Shown: positions 1 to 11,522 of the stretch, one piece after another
How positions within the stretch are numbered: position 1 is the stretch's first letter
How the letters are laid out: each line of letters starts with the position of its first letter
Assembly: GCA_029962745.1 (NCBI GenBank)
Contig: CM057158.1
Span: forward strand, 15,553,173 to 15,617,172
Length of the DNA stretch: 64,000 bases
Origin: Echinometra lucunter
Lineage: Eukaryota; Echinodermata; Echinoidea; Camarodonta; Echinometridae
Reading direction: 5' to 3'
Notes under the pieces: generated by a model
Told to the model about the DNA's origin: nothing
Database searches by the model: none
The model's input: the letters and a program-made list of their open reading frames with translations, nothing else
Made by a program: the position numbers and the translations under genes

Positions 1-108
1 TCATCATCATCATCATTAACTTTATATCAGTGTTATTAATTTTATTATTTTGTTATGATAATCATTATTATTGTTATCATTAATTGTATTATTATTATTA
101 TTAATATG

Positions 109-144
<36 letters not shown>

Positions 145-200
145 CATCATCATCATTATGACAGTCATCATTAGTAGTACTCATAGTTAGTAGTAGTACT
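1..200. repeat. ATT/TCA microsatellite
   Basis: Runs of ATT, TCA and TAG triplets fill the left edge up to about position 200. No coding signal is seen. The stretch lies in the intron before the first HYR exon. Confidence 0.9.
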
Positions 201-268
201 ACGACTACTACATGTACAACTACTTCTCCTGTTTACATGTACAATGTACTTCTGTCATCATGTGACAG

Positions 269-535
269 GTACTGTGGACACCCAAGACCCAGTGATTTCA
301 GGATGTCCTGGTACTCAAACAGCTGTCCTTCCGGCTGGCCAGAACACAGTTTCTGTGGCCTGGACTGCACCGACAGCATCTGATAATTCAGGCGCTGTAA
401 CACTCACTTCTGATAGGGTCCCTGGCTCCCAGTTCCCTCTTGGTCAGACTACTGTAGTGTACACTGCTCGGGATAACTCTGGTAACACAGCCACCTGCTC
501 TTTCCTGGTTATTGTATCCAGTCAACCTGTAACAG
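269..535 (+). CDS. HYR (hyalin repeat) domain exon 1
   Basis: This internal exon encodes one complete HYR domain, an Ig-like beta-sandwich module used in extracellular adhesion proteins such as sea-urchin hyalin. Visible hallmarks in order are DPVISGCP at the start, the VAWTAPTASDNSG core, G-Q-TTVVYTARD, and the end GNTATCSFLVIV, with the two cysteines that normally pair. The acceptor AG is at 267-268 and the donor GT at 536-537. The exon is 267 nt, phase 1 at both ends, as expected for a shuffled extracellular module. It is the first of four HYR exons in the same orientation; the 5' part of the gene lies outside the window. Domain identity is strong. Which protein it belongs to is unknown. 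Confidence 0.88.
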
Positions 536-1484
536 GTAATTTTGTCTGTGCTTTATAGGTACCATTCACACATATGATTCTTTTAAAATAGAAGCAAAAA
601 ACATGAGGTTAAATGGTAAGGTGGCTTTAGTAGCAACATGAAGAGGCACTTAAGACACGTCCTGAACACCAAAAGCATATGGTGGATGATATTGCTGCAT
701 ATAAAAAAGTCCTTGTTTGAGGTATGTGAATGAAATGTTCCTTTGTTGTCACAGTTACACAAGGTTTGTAGAATATAAATTCTACAGGTTTGAAATAACT
801 ACTGAATAACATTTCAGTATATAAGTCATTTAAACTTGTTAAACTGTTCAGAAGTGTTTCTGGAGATTAAACCGGTTTTTTTTTTCAAAATTTTGAATAC
901 TTAAATGGCCACCTCCAAAACATTTTGGCCACTACCTTTTTTTTTACGAATATTCCTGCTACAAAATTCTCTTCATGCAGAGTTCATTGAATTTTTCATG
1001 TTACAATTTATTTTTTCATTTAAAATTTTAAGTAGTCTGCAGAAGTATAGGTTTTATTTGTGCCATACTTTTCCATAGGAATTTAGACTCTGCTTTAGCT
1101 ACTTTTTGTTGTTGTTTTTATTGTATTTTGCTTTGATGGTTGTATTAGTTTAGATGGATTATGCACACCTGTTAGAACTATCGCTGGACTGAAATGTTGT
1201 CTGAAGCAAAATTTCAAGATTGTTTCTAGGAATAAAAGTAGTGGTCTTCAAATACAAGAGAAAATACAACAATGTGTAAATAAAAGTATGCACATATTAC
1301 CAGGGACAAAGAAGAACAGCTTACTGCATGATACCTTATGGTCGTTTAACCCCTTGGGAATTATTGCTTGCAGCCCTGGTAGAAGTAATTTATAATTACT
1401 ACCTGACTGTGGGCATAGATCATGTGAATTCTAAGTTTAGGTTTGTCTAACATTTTCTCTTTTACTGTTTCCATCATATTTCAG
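536..1484 (+). other. Intron between HYR exons 1 and 2
   Basis: AT-rich sequence with short T tracts. The only recognisable content is the HYR tail relic at 734-766. No other gene signal seen. Confidence 0.7.
734..766 (+). pseudogene. 33-bp relic of a HYR exon 3' end
   Basis: The 33 bases here are identical to 1707-1739, the last coding bases plus the donor GT of the next HYR exon. Nothing upstream resembles the rest of a HYR domain, so this is a broken partial duplicate inside the intron, not a usable exon. Confidence 0.7.
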
Positions 1485-1736
1485 GAGGTACAAACCAGCC
1501 ACCACAGCTTTTAAATTGCCCACAGTCTGCATCTGGAATTGTTACTCCACCAGCAACCTCGGTTGCTGTTTCTTGGATAGCACCTACTGCAACTGATGAT
1601 TCAGGCATACCAGTTGTAACACCCTCAATACCACCTGGTAGTTTGTTTACTGTTGGTACAACTACTGTCACATACACTGCGACAGATTCAGCTGGACTGA
1701 CAGCTCAATGTTCCTTTGTTGTCACAGTTACACAAG
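1485..1736 (+). CDS. HYR domain exon 2
   Basis: The 252-nt exon encodes a full HYR domain: LLNCPQSASG near the start, VAVSWIAPTATDDSG, GSLFTVGTTTVTYTATDSAG, and QCSFVVTV at the end, with both family cysteines. The acceptor is a tandem AG (1483-1484 or 1486-1487); both choices keep phase 1, so a one-codon NAGNAG-like alternative is possible. The donor GT is at 1737-1738. Joining to exon 1 (ending CAG plus a phase-1 G) gives an open frame. Belongs to the same gene as the other three HYR exons by order, strand and phase. Confidence 0.87.
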
Positions 1737-1783
1737 GTTCGTTTAGACGATTGTTTATGTTATTGATATTTTACGACAATGTA

Positions 1784-2569
1784 TAGACCAATTTCACGGC
1801 CGGTTTATGTATTTGGCCCTCTATCGGCGACGCCATTGCTGCTGTGGGCAAGCGCGCTGACCGCGATTGGCTCTGTGTACAAAATGAATGTAAGATATGA
1901 GATATGCCCCGATATTGTTCCATTTACTTTATTCTAGATCAATAGAATAAAGCATGGATACATGGGTAGATGAGGTAAGACAATGGTCATATCTGACGGA
2001 TGAAGGTATGATGTATTTTTGTAATTTCGATGGTTTTTCAACTTAGTTTTGTCCGTAAAAGTTTGATCGCAGCATAGAAGCCGTAGTAAACGGGAGCCCT
2101 AAATCTTACCCGGTTTACGAAGTCAAGTTTTCACTCATTAAATTACGCCCAAGTACATAATGATATGTTTCTTGACTTAAAAGTCCCTTCTGTTGATGTT
2201 TTTACCCACTGGCGGACGAATTCCTTCACATTGCGAACGGAAACCTGTGTAGGGAGTACGGCTCCTCACACAAACAGGCTTCATGAGTCAAAAGCGAGTG
2301 AATTTCGCACTCAGTTAGCTTCCAATTTTTAGACTTTCTCTAATCCATGTGGCATTTGAGCACCGCACATCTGCAACCTGAACTTCCCTGATAATTTCTC
2401 ATTGCAATATTAAAATAAATCTGCATATACTGGTCAAAATAGACAAAAAATCGAACGAATGTACATAACGCGCTATTGACTTGTGTACTATAAAAGTTGG
2501 AGCGCCCACCCCAGTATGTCGAACTGTGTCGAACAGTCTGCTGCCCTCTTGCGTTGTGAAATTGGTCTA
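1784..2569. mobile_element. 786-bp TIR element, copy 1 (TA target site)
   Basis: Both ends carry the same inverted terminal repeat, TAGACCAATTTCAC at the left and its complement at the right, flanked by TA on each side. The interior is homologous, in opposite orientation, to 32536-33328. No long transposase ORF is visible, so it looks non-autonomous. A TA target duplication fits Tc1/mariner-type or related elements, but the family is not assigned. Confidence 0.8.
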
Positions 2570-2574
2570 TATAT

Positions 2575-3340
2575 GGATACAAAATAATTGAACATGCTGA
2601 GAAATTCATATACTTGTATTTACTACCCTTTTAAGCTCAGATTTGAAATACTATGAAATGAAATACATTTTGCATCACCTAAAAGAAATATCATATCGAC
2701 GTAAAGATCGGTATAACGAGTCGTGATCATTGGGGCATATTTATTATGTACCAATGATTTAATTTTCAATCAATTTTGGGGGCCCCTTCTTCTTCTTCAG
2801 GATGATGAAGACAAATGTGAATGGAGATCAAAACAAAACAAGACCAATAAATTCACTAGTAGCATGCACAGTTTTTGTGCAGTCAGAATAATGATACTGC
2901 ATCATAAAGATTAACATACTTTGCACAATTTCTAGGAAAAAGGCATAGTAACAAGACTTGAAGTAATATATGCCCGCTGTAGTATCTAAGGGTGGGTGAA
3001 GAGGGGGGGGGGGCTGTGAATGATGTAGCAAAGTAATAGAGGATGCAACAATGAAAACAGACTACAGTGAGAGTGTGTGATCTGTACTTATTAAAGGAAG
3101 TACACAAATAAACTTAGATGGTGCATGTATTTTGATGGTATATGCAATCCATATTGAGTGAAAATAGCCTTGAGAGAGATAAATTGGTGAAACAGAATGA
3201 TGAGAAATGGGTATCTGGTAGAAGAGAAGAATAGACGAATTAGTGGTAATAGGTAAATAGGCTGAGCCAAGACAGGTCGTTGTTGAGGCCATTCACAAAA
3301 CTGCAGCTTTTGGTATCCTCCATCAAACATACATGTACAG
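2575..3340 (+). other. Intron sequence, no gene seen
   Basis: AT-rich DNA with an 11-base G tract near 3002. No splice-flanked open frame resembling a domain was found on either strand. Confidence 0.5.
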
Positions 3341-3346
3341 GCCAGA

Positions 3347-3641
3347 ATTCACAAAGGTGGTTTAGATTTAGACCATGGCTTATGCAGATTTCATGTACGT
3401 GCCTGTTTGGCAAATGGTGCTAAAACCAAACTAATTGCTGTGATTTAGACCACGGTTCATGTAAATTAATTTTAATAAACCTTTAGTAAATTTACATAAA
3501 AAACCATGGTCTAAAGCACAGCAACTTCATCGCCCTTTGCCAAACACGCCCCGTTCAAATGTACACGCTTTAATCAAGCGCACTAACATCATAAAGTCTG
3601 CATAAACTGTGATCTAAATCTAAGCCACGTCTTTCATAGAG
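3347..3641. mobile_element. Fold-back (MITE-like) inverted repeat
   Basis: The left arm beginning TTTAGATTTAGACCATGGC pairs with the right arm ending GATCTAAATCTAAGCCA. Further in, TTTGGCAAATGG pairs with CCCTTTGCCAAA and GACCACGGTTCATG with AACCATGGTC. The two arms together make up nearly the whole 295 bp, typical of a fold-back MITE. No coding content. Confidence 0.65.
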
Positions 3642-3827
3642 TGATTAGGGAGATTGAACAACATATACTTTCATGTATAGCAAATTAAGTGCATTTTTCG
3701 CTTTGTGGGTATCTTGCATTCTTGCTATTCATGAACAAAGATCGATCAAATCTGAAAGCATGAATTTTGGTTTGGAAATACAGTACCTAAATGATATTGC
3801 ATGTAATAATAGTAATAATAATAAAAC

Positions 3828-3989
3828 TAAGAAGAAGAAGAAGAAGAAGAGAAGAAGAAGAAGAAAAATAGAAGAAGAAGAAGAAGAAGAAGAAGAAGAA
3901 GAAGAAGATGAAGAAGAAGAAGAAGAAGAAGAAGAAGAAGAAGAAGAAGAAGAAAAAGAAGAAGAAGAAGAAAAGAAGAAGAAGAATTA
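3828..3989 (+). repeat. (GAA)n microsatellite, ~160 bp
   Basis: Near-pure GAA triplets with a few interruptions (AAA, GAT). The open frames it produces in both directions are artefacts of the repeat. Confidence 0.95.
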
Positions 3990-4006
3990 ATAAACCAAAT
4001 AGAAAT

Positions 4007-5950
4007 TTGATTTGATTTGATTTATTTATTTTCTTCTGCATTCATAATATTTTTTAAAAAAAATTTCGGCAACATGATTATATAAATAAAATACAAAAGT
4101 ACTTTGACAATGAATAATAACAGGAAGTATTTGTAACAATCATTTTCCTTTTTTCAAAAACAAATGATAAATTATCAAATTATTGTAATTCATTAAACAT
4201 AAAATAATTAATTCAGGAAGAAGGAGTGCCATTATCAGCAATTTGCCTGAAAATATGGCAACCCCAAAATCAGAACACATCCCTGTACAAAATTATCAAC
4301 GTTATTCATCAAGTACCATAAGGGGAGAAAGAAAATAATATAGAAAAAAGATTTTACACATCCTACAGAGGCATCTATTTGTAATCTTAGGAGGAAAGGA
4401 ATACAGTACTTAGGGTTTTTTTTTTTTCAGAATTTCAGAATACACAGAGAACGTATATACATGTACAATAAAAATTCAGTATCAACATATCAAATCTGAG
4501 GAATGCCCAGTTTCAGCGATGTTGTTAGAACATCACTGTTCTTCCTTTCTGTTCTTATAACAAATTACAAATACTCTAAAGCATAGGATACTTTCAAAAC
4601 AAAACAAAACATAAAATACACGAAATATATAGGCGAAAAAATGGTTATGCGCAGTTACTTTACTATCAGAAAGTGTATTAACAAAATAACTATTTATTAG
4701 GTAATACGGAAGGGTCTCAATGATGATGAATTGCTGATGTCTTCTGGTTCGTTGTTCATATTCTTTTACAGTTATTGGACTCGAGTTTAGGTAGATCTAG
4801 ATTTTTGTTGGAGCGAAATGAATAATTATAAGTAAGAAATTTAATATCATTAGAGAGATAAGTAGAGGCACAATTATTAAATATCTTAAAAACCATGGTA
4901 CACATATGTATTTTTATAACAGCAGTCTAGTAGGTCCCACGACAGAGTATCACGAACATGTTGACTGAGTGTATGAGAACAAGGGTTTACTTTCAATATC
5001 ACACGGCTCGCTCTGTTTTGCAATTTTTGTAAAGGTAAAAAGGAGACTACATCTCCATAATCAAAATGTGGAAATATTACAGTTTTTAATGTTAAGTTTA
5101 TATCTGATTCGTTTATATAGTGCCGTAATCTATAAGGAAGGCAATATTTACCATTTTTCTGACACATGATATTTGTATGAGAGTCCCATTTTAATTTATT
5201 GTCTATATTGATACCAAGGTATTTTGTATTTTGCACCTTAATAATTTCCACATTACACTTTGATAACATACGACAAGTGCCAATGAGCATGGTTACAGTT
5301 TGGGCATAATTAATAACTTATTACGAGACAATGACATCCATTTATCAAGGTATTAGCATTTCATTGTTCAAGACAGATTAAAAAAAACATTCGGGCATTT
5401 ATGTGAGAGATGTATTGCGATGCACATGACCAAGATTAAATACTTTTGTGAGATCATTGATAAATATCGTAATCAAAAGTGGGCTCAGAAGCCATAAGTT
5501 AAAATCCTTTCATTAGACATATTATTATTAAACATTGTGATTTTCTTTATCTCCGACAGGTAGCTCTCAAACCATCGTTATGATAGGTCATCTATACCAG
5601 TAGAATACATTTTATTTAGAAGCACCTGATGATCAACCGTTACCAAACACCTTCTGTAAATCGACGAAGACTACCCCTGAATGCATGCCTTCATCCAAGG
5701 CTATTAACCAATCATTCGTAACATTAAAATCAGTGAAAGTTGAGTGGTGAGCTCTAAATTCGAACTGAGCAGAATCCAATATATTGTTTGTATGCATGGA
5801 GATGACGAACCATTTGAACTTGGATTACACGTTCGAGTAGTTTAGAAATGCATGACGGCAAAGATATCGGCCTATAATTGTCTGGAGAAGATCTGTCTCC
5901 TTCCTTATGAAGTGGGATTACATGTACCTTAGCTCTTTTTCATTTACTTG
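4007..5950 (-). mobile_element. Decayed non-LTR retrotransposon (LINE) 3' portion
   Basis: Read on the minus strand, 5290-4886 encodes a reverse-transcriptase thumb/C-terminal piece with the motif KYLGINIDNKLKWDSH, typical of CR1/L2-type LINEs. Upstream (about 5700-5550) fragments resembling GVVFVDLQK and RWFESYLS, the RT palm region, appear in different frames with stops. At about 4008-4025 the minus strand ends in repeats of AAATC, the short-tandem-repeat 3' tail seen in CR1/L2-like elements. The copy is 5'-truncated and frameshifted, hence dead. It is inserted in the HYR gene intron, antisense. Confidence 0.75.
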
Positions 5951-6051
5951 ATTAGTATGACCGAAAGTATTCTATTTAAGTTCATGTTATTGAATCGTAT
6001 TCTCATTTTAAAAAAAAAATACAAGACTTTTTTGCCTTTTTTTATATCAAT

Positions 6052-6121
6052 ATTTCAGTTGAAAAAAATTGCACCTGCAATTGGTAGACTGCCCTGGAGA
6101 TTTCACCCAGGTTGCTGAGTT
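6052..6121 (+). pseudogene. Decayed 5' fragment of a HYR exon
   Basis: TTTCAGTTGA at the start, then sequence matching the first ~60 bases of the HYR exon at 10799 (including CACCTGC, the GCCCTG and TTTCA-CCAG blocks), before homology breaks off. The in-frame reading is broken. It is the remnant of a third copy of the local duplication unit. Confidence 0.6.
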
Positions 6122-6429
6122 GGATGATGTGTAAAATCTCGATAATATTATCTTCCTCCCTATATGGTACTTGATGAAAAATAGCGTTGTTAATTTTGTA
6201 CAGGGATACCAAACTTCAGTTTTGAGAGAAATGTATGTATCACAGAATTTAAATGATGAAAATAATCTGAATACTCTTCAGCGAGGATCCTACTCCCTTT
6301 CCGAATGTTACAAATGGTTGGCGCCCTCTAAAATAAGTTAAAAGCTCGATAACTATTTTCCCACTCCTTTCCTCACTCCTTTCGTATAATTGTTCACTGT
6401 TGTTAATGGAATGATTCACGGAAAAGAGA

Positions 6430-7250
6430 AAAGATAAAATCAACTAAGTACATGTGTTCCTTTCTTCCCAAAATAACAAATAGATGCCTCAGTATGATGT
6501 GTAAAATCGCGATATTATTAGCTTCCTCCCCTTGTAATACTTGATGAAAAATAGCGTTGTTAATTTTGTACAGGGATACTGATCATGAACATGCAGTCAA
6601 TATTGGTAGTTTTGTTAAGGTGGTTTTCATTTAGATGAGAATAGTAAATAAGACATATATTTGCAATACAGTATTTCCTCATAACCAAAACAGAACATTT
6701 CATAAATTTATTTTTATCATGAGAAAGCTTTTTGAGTAAAATATATGGGAAATTCCTGTTTAACTGAAAAACAAATCTATTCTGCATGAGAGCCACTACT
6801 TGTTTAAAGCATTTTTCATAACAGCACTTCTTTATTTTCACACCTGAAATTCTATGAATTGTTGTTATGATTCATATGATTGAAAGTATTGCTGTTAAGT
6901 TCATGTTAAAGAATCATAGTTTCATTTTTGAAATAATTTACAATATTTTTTTTTTCATTTCTTTCATATTAATCTCTCATTTGATACAATTGCTCCAGTG
7001 GTAAATTGCCCTGCAGATTTCATCCAGACTGTTGAGCTGGGTATTTCATCTACAGCTGTTAATTTTGTTGGACCTACTGCAACGAATACCAGTGGGCAAG
7101 TCTTTCTTGTTAGTCGCAGTCATGCACCAGGGGATTTGTTCATTATTGGTCGAACTGAAGTTACCTATGTCTTTAGAGATGGTTCCAACAATGTCGCTCC
7201 TTACTGCGTCTTTAATGTCATTGTTGTAGCAAGTAAGTATAAGTAATGCA
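6430..7250 (+). repeat. Local duplication unit, copy with HYR exon 3
   Basis: The block matches 10203-11065 along its length (for example the ATGATGTGTAAAATCGCGAT and GCGTTGTTAATTTTGTACAG segments) and includes the HYR exon. A rearranged partial copy lies at 6052-6430, and part of its right flank recurs at 7345-7510. Confidence 0.75.
6999..7232 (+). CDS. HYR domain exon 3 (shifted acceptor)
   Basis: The exon encodes a HYR domain with VNCPADFIQTVE, ISSTAVNFVGPTATNTSG, RSHAPGDLF, and YCVFNVIVV at the end. It is a close paralogue of the exon at 10799. The equivalent acceptor of that copy (TTTCAG) is TCTCAT here, so the original AG is destroyed. The next in-phase AG is CTCCAG at 6993-6998, which still gives phase 1 and shortens the exon by 18 nt. 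The donor GTAAGT follows 7232. The exon is 234 nt, phase 1-1. Two family positions, the WxxP tryptophan and the GN before the final Cys, are altered, as in its sister exon. Confidence 0.82.
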
Positions 7251-7509
7251 TGAATTGATTTGTTTTAGCATCAGCAAGCAAATACTGTTTCTGCTGACAC
7301 AATGATTTCTCAGATTGATCTTGTGAAGTTTAAACATTCTTCTTCATTCATAACCAAACTTCAATTTTGAAAGGAATGTATCTATCACAGAATTTAAATG
7401 ATGAAAATAATCTGAATACTCTTCAGCGAGGATCCTACTCCCCGGCTTTCCCAATATTACAAATAGTAGGCTCCCTCTAAAATAAGTTCAAAGCTCGATA
7501 ACTATTTTT

Positions 7510-8440
7510 TGATCTCATGGAATTTAATTGAAAGTTTACTCTTTAATGAGCACGTGGGACTGGAAAGCTCGTTTTCACGTATTAAGGCAAAATTCAATTG
7601 CTTAATTTGGTTAACCATCAGTAGTCTTCTTGGGGAGTTCCTCTGATTTGATTTTCATCAAAATCCCGATCTCTTACGCTTCAGTGAGTGAAAGAGACAA
7701 GAAAATTATGCAAATGAGGAAAAAGTTTAGGGCTTTGTCCCTGCTCCGTGCCGTATCGGATACTCAAGTTGGTGCACGATCCTGTTAGTTAATGACCTCA
7801 CGAAGAAATGTGCGAAATTCCATGAAAAAACTCGCAGTAAAACGAACAATAACCATCAATAAAAATAGGCCAGATTTCATTTTTTTATTTCCTCCCCATT
7901 TACAAGTCATGACATCGGGCTTGTGAACTTCAAAAATCATGGGTTCATGGGTGTCAATCCGGGGGGGGGGGGGCCGGGGTCACGTCCCCCCAAATATTGA
8001 AGGGTGGGGGACACAATAGGGCATGTCCCCCCCCCCCCCCCCCCCCCATTTTGGAAGCCTTGTATTTCATATATTAAGCCCTAGGGGGCAACTTCTAATA
8101 AAGCACCAATTAGATACGCTCCATGATTTTAATAATTTAAATAATTATTATAGGTCATCAACTATTTTTATGATGTAATGGTACCATGAGGAAATCAGCT
8201 AGGAATTGTGCACTTTCTCACTCTCCTGTCAATGTAGGCTCAAATCCTTGAAAATTCGCGCAGTTGGAAACAATATACATGTATACAGTGTCTCCCTAAA
8301 GGCCTAAACCACGGACGTCAATCGAGTGGGGACAGGAGAGCTCAAATATTTGGATGGAGACACAATAGGGTATTCACCCCCCCCCCCTTTTTTTAAAGAC
8401 ACTTGAAAAAGCTAATAGGGTATAAAGTCCCCTCACAGAA
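7510..8440 (+). other. Intron with MITE fragments and G/C tracts
   Basis: Contains two pieces related to the 42916 element: CATGGGTGTCAATCC at about 7946 and GGACGTCAATCGAGTGGGG at about 8314, each followed by long C or G homopolymers and the phrase ACACAATAGGG. No gene seen. Confidence 0.55.
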
Positions 8441-9640
8441 GCGGCGGAGTCGGGGACAGGGGCACTTTCAAAAGCCCCCCATGCTCCCCTTTTTACCCTT
8501 GAAAATGCCCCTTTTCAAACCTGTTCAGTGCCCTTTTTCTGCTTACAAGGCCTCTTAAGTGTCATTTTTCGTTTAGATAAAGTCACACTTCTAAAATGTT
8601 ATGACTGCACCGTTTTCCACTGGAAGTTGACCCTTTTCCCTTTTCCATAGCCCTCTTTTCCCTTCTGAGAAGTGTGCCCTTTTTCTTCTATAACATAATG
8701 TCCTTGAACTGAAATGTGATGAGTTCCTCTTTTGACTGCTCTTTTTTAAATTCTAATTGTGTAATTCCCCTTCTGCTGAGTGCCCCCATTCACGTGTGAA
8801 AAGTTTTCTAATACACTTTGGAAACTGCCCCATATAAACTCTGATACATGCCTCTATTTTCTTCGGACGAATGTCCCTTATCCTTTGTAAATTTGATTTC
8901 TTCCATTTCTCTTTCTCGTATGTTCTACAGGCCTACGTGCCAAAAGTGGCCCTTTTGTTTTCTGATATGTTTCCCTCTACCATTCCAGCATGTTCCATCT
9001 TCTTTAAATTTGATACATAATACATGATTTCACAGTACTGTCGACTTTGATTTCTAGTAAATGTAATTTCCTCATTATATAAGTGCCCCCTCTAATCCGA
9101 TTTCTGTCCCTTTTGGCTTTTCACTATACTAATGAGCGTCCACAGGTTCCGTTTTTACAGTGCCCCTTTTTGTAATGATTATTGCAATTTTCCTTCCGAA
9201 GAGCATAGTAAGTGCCTGTTCAAATATGATTATGTCCCTTTTGCGTCCAACTAGTCCCCCTTTTCTATACCATTCCATCTATGTTAATTATCCGTTTTTC
9301 ACATCTAGTAAGAATAGCTCAAATAACAATTATAAAGAAGAACCCTGAAATAATTTTGAACATCTTTACCATCACTAACTTTTAATAATGCAAAAAAATG
9401 TGGTTTTCACAAATGAAATTACATTATTTTGCTCCCTCGCTTCGCTCGCTCGCTCGCTAATGAGTAATAAGGACAGTCTTTACAACTACGAAGTAGTGAC
9501 TAACATAATGATTCTTGAAAGTGTGTTCCAGAGAATTTCCAGTCTGTGTTCCCTCTTTGTTAGTGCCCCTCTTTTGAAGAATGCCCTTTTCGCTGGTACC
9601 TCCCCTCATTCTGATATCGCCACCCTTGCTCCCCCAAACA
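8440..9640 (+). repeat. Degenerate quasi-periodic GTGCCCCTTTT array
   Basis: The phrase TGCCC(C)TTTT or close variants recurs many times (for example near 8503, 8529, 8670, 9154, 9235, 9254, 9563, 9585), with spacing of a few tens of bases and intervening CTGA/TGA-type words. It reads as an old, diverged tandem array. No protein homology is apparent. Confidence 0.5.
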
Positions 9641-9654
9641 GAAAGAGAGGCACC

Positions 9655-9925
9655 CATGGCAATAAGCAACCGGGGGGCAGGGGAGCAGTTGCCGCCTCCC
9701 CCCCCCCCCCTCGAAATTTTGAAAACTTACACTTTTTTACTGAAAATTTTCACAAAATTTACCAAAGTGTGCACCAAATCCTTCAATTTCACTTTGAGAA
9801 ACGCAAAAGCGCCCCCATGACACGCTTGGTCACTTCGCTCCCTCGCTTTCAAGTTTCTTCGAAAATTTGTGCGCGTCTTGCCCCCCCCCCCCCCCCCCCC
9901 GAAAATTTCTGCGTGCAGCATTTCG
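9655..9925 (-). mobile_element. G-tract MITE, copy 1 (inverted)
   Basis: This is the reverse-complement version of the elements at 16227 and 54460. It shares TCGAAATTTTGAAAACTTAC, the central CGCTCCCTCGCTT block and CTGCGTGCAGC at the right, and has C tracts near both ends. Confidence 0.7.
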
Positions 9926-10202
9926 CTTCTCAGGAAATTTTTGGACTGTGACCCCCCCCAAAAAAAAAAAAAAAAAAACTGGAAAACGGATTGACGCCCA
10001 TGTAAAAAATGACAATTTTGCATTTAGGTCATGTTCACTGAAGCATGACTTGGCGACTCTCCATAATTTCTACACAAAGGGTTGCTAAGAAGCTAAGAAG
10101 GGTAGCTACACGGATATATGATTAGATTTTTAGAACGCCTCCTAGTTTAAAGAAATAATTACAGTTAGTTTTAGGGGGACTGACTTTTTGTGCACGGTTT
10201 AG

Positions 10203-11065
10203 CAAAAGATAAAATCACCTAAGTACATGCGTTCCTTTCTCTTCCCAAAATTACAAATAGATGCCTTTGTATGATGTGTAAAATCGCGATATTATTAGCT
10301 TCCTCTCCTTGTAATACTTGATGAAAAATAGTGTTGTTAATTTTGTACAGGGATACTGATCATGGACATGCAGTCAATATCGAAAAAGGTGGTTTTCATT
10401 TTAGATGATAATAGTAAATAAGACATATATTTGTCAGACAGTATTTCTTCATAATCAAAACAAAACATTTCATAAATTTCTTTTTATCATAAGAAAACTT
10501 TTTGAGTAATATATATAGGAAATTCCTGTTTAACTGAAAAAAAAAAAAATCTATTCCGAATAAGAGCAACTACGGTACTTGTTGAAAGCATTTTTCACAC
10601 AGTACTTTTTTATTTTCATTTTTTCAAACAGTACTTTTTTATTTTCACACCTGAAATTTTAGGACTTGTTGTTATGATTAGCATGACTGAAAGTATTGCT
10701 GTTAATTTCACGACATTCCAGTAGTAAGTATGTATTGTATTTTTTATTTTCAATTTCTTGTATTATACTGAAATATTAATATAATATTAATATTTCAGTT
10801 GATACAATTCCACCTGCGGTAAATTGCCCTGCATATTTCATCCAGACTGTTGAGGTGGGAATTTCATCTACAGCTGTTAATTTTGTTGAACCTACTGCAA
10901 CGGATACCAGTGGGCAAGTCTTTCTTGTTAGCCGCAGTCATGCACCAGGGGATATCTTTAATGTTGGTCAAACTGCAGTTACCTATATCTTTAGAGATGG
11001 TTCCTACAATGTCGCTCCTAACTGCACCTTTTTTGTCAGTGTTGTAGCAAGTACGTATAACTGTA
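10203..11065 (+). repeat. Local duplication unit, copy with HYR exon 4
   Basis: Second full copy of the unit at 6430-7250, with the same order of intronic blocks and the HYR exon. Confidence 0.75.
10799..11050 (+). CDS. HYR domain exon 4
   Basis: The 252-nt exon lies between acceptor TTTCAG (ending 10798) and donor GTACGT (from 11051), phase 1-1. It encodes DTIPPAVNCPAYF, ISSTAVNFVEPTATDTSG, the RSHAPGDIF loop and APNCTFFVSVV, so a complete HYR domain closely related to exon 3 and retaining the original acceptor. It is the last HYR exon seen on this strand. No stop-containing terminal exon for the gene was recognised before the next gene start at 21699. Confidence 0.85.
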
Positions 11066-11202
11066 TAACTGTGAGTGAATTCATTCATTTCTAGCACTAT
11101 AAGTGTTGTATTATAGGCCCTAAGCAACTGAAATCCTTGTGTCCGATTGGCTGAGGGCAAATTTGTCATAGAAATGGAGCAGTTGTTACTGATAATAAGT
11201 TT

Positions 11203-11476
11203 TATGGAAAGAGGCCCTGCTCCACGCAGGAAGTGGTCCTCAGGAGTGATGATCTATAAGCATGATAAAATAAAACACTCCATGGAATCCACATCATTAT
11301 GTTTTCGCATAATGTATGTATACGCGAGGAGGTAATTGGAGATGAAGTTCAATGAATTTTACGATCAGCCATACATGAAATCCCTGACGTATCACCAAAA
11401 AAAGATGGAGCCATCTCACGGTATCTCACGTACATGTATAATTGACATCGCCTCACATAAAAAAACCCTTTGTCTC

Positions 11477-11522
<46 letters not shown>

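Noticed and set aside
3673..4041. Glu/Lys-rich and Phe-rich open frames over the GAA repeat
   Set aside because: They are read-through of the microsatellite in both directions, with no splice or domain support.
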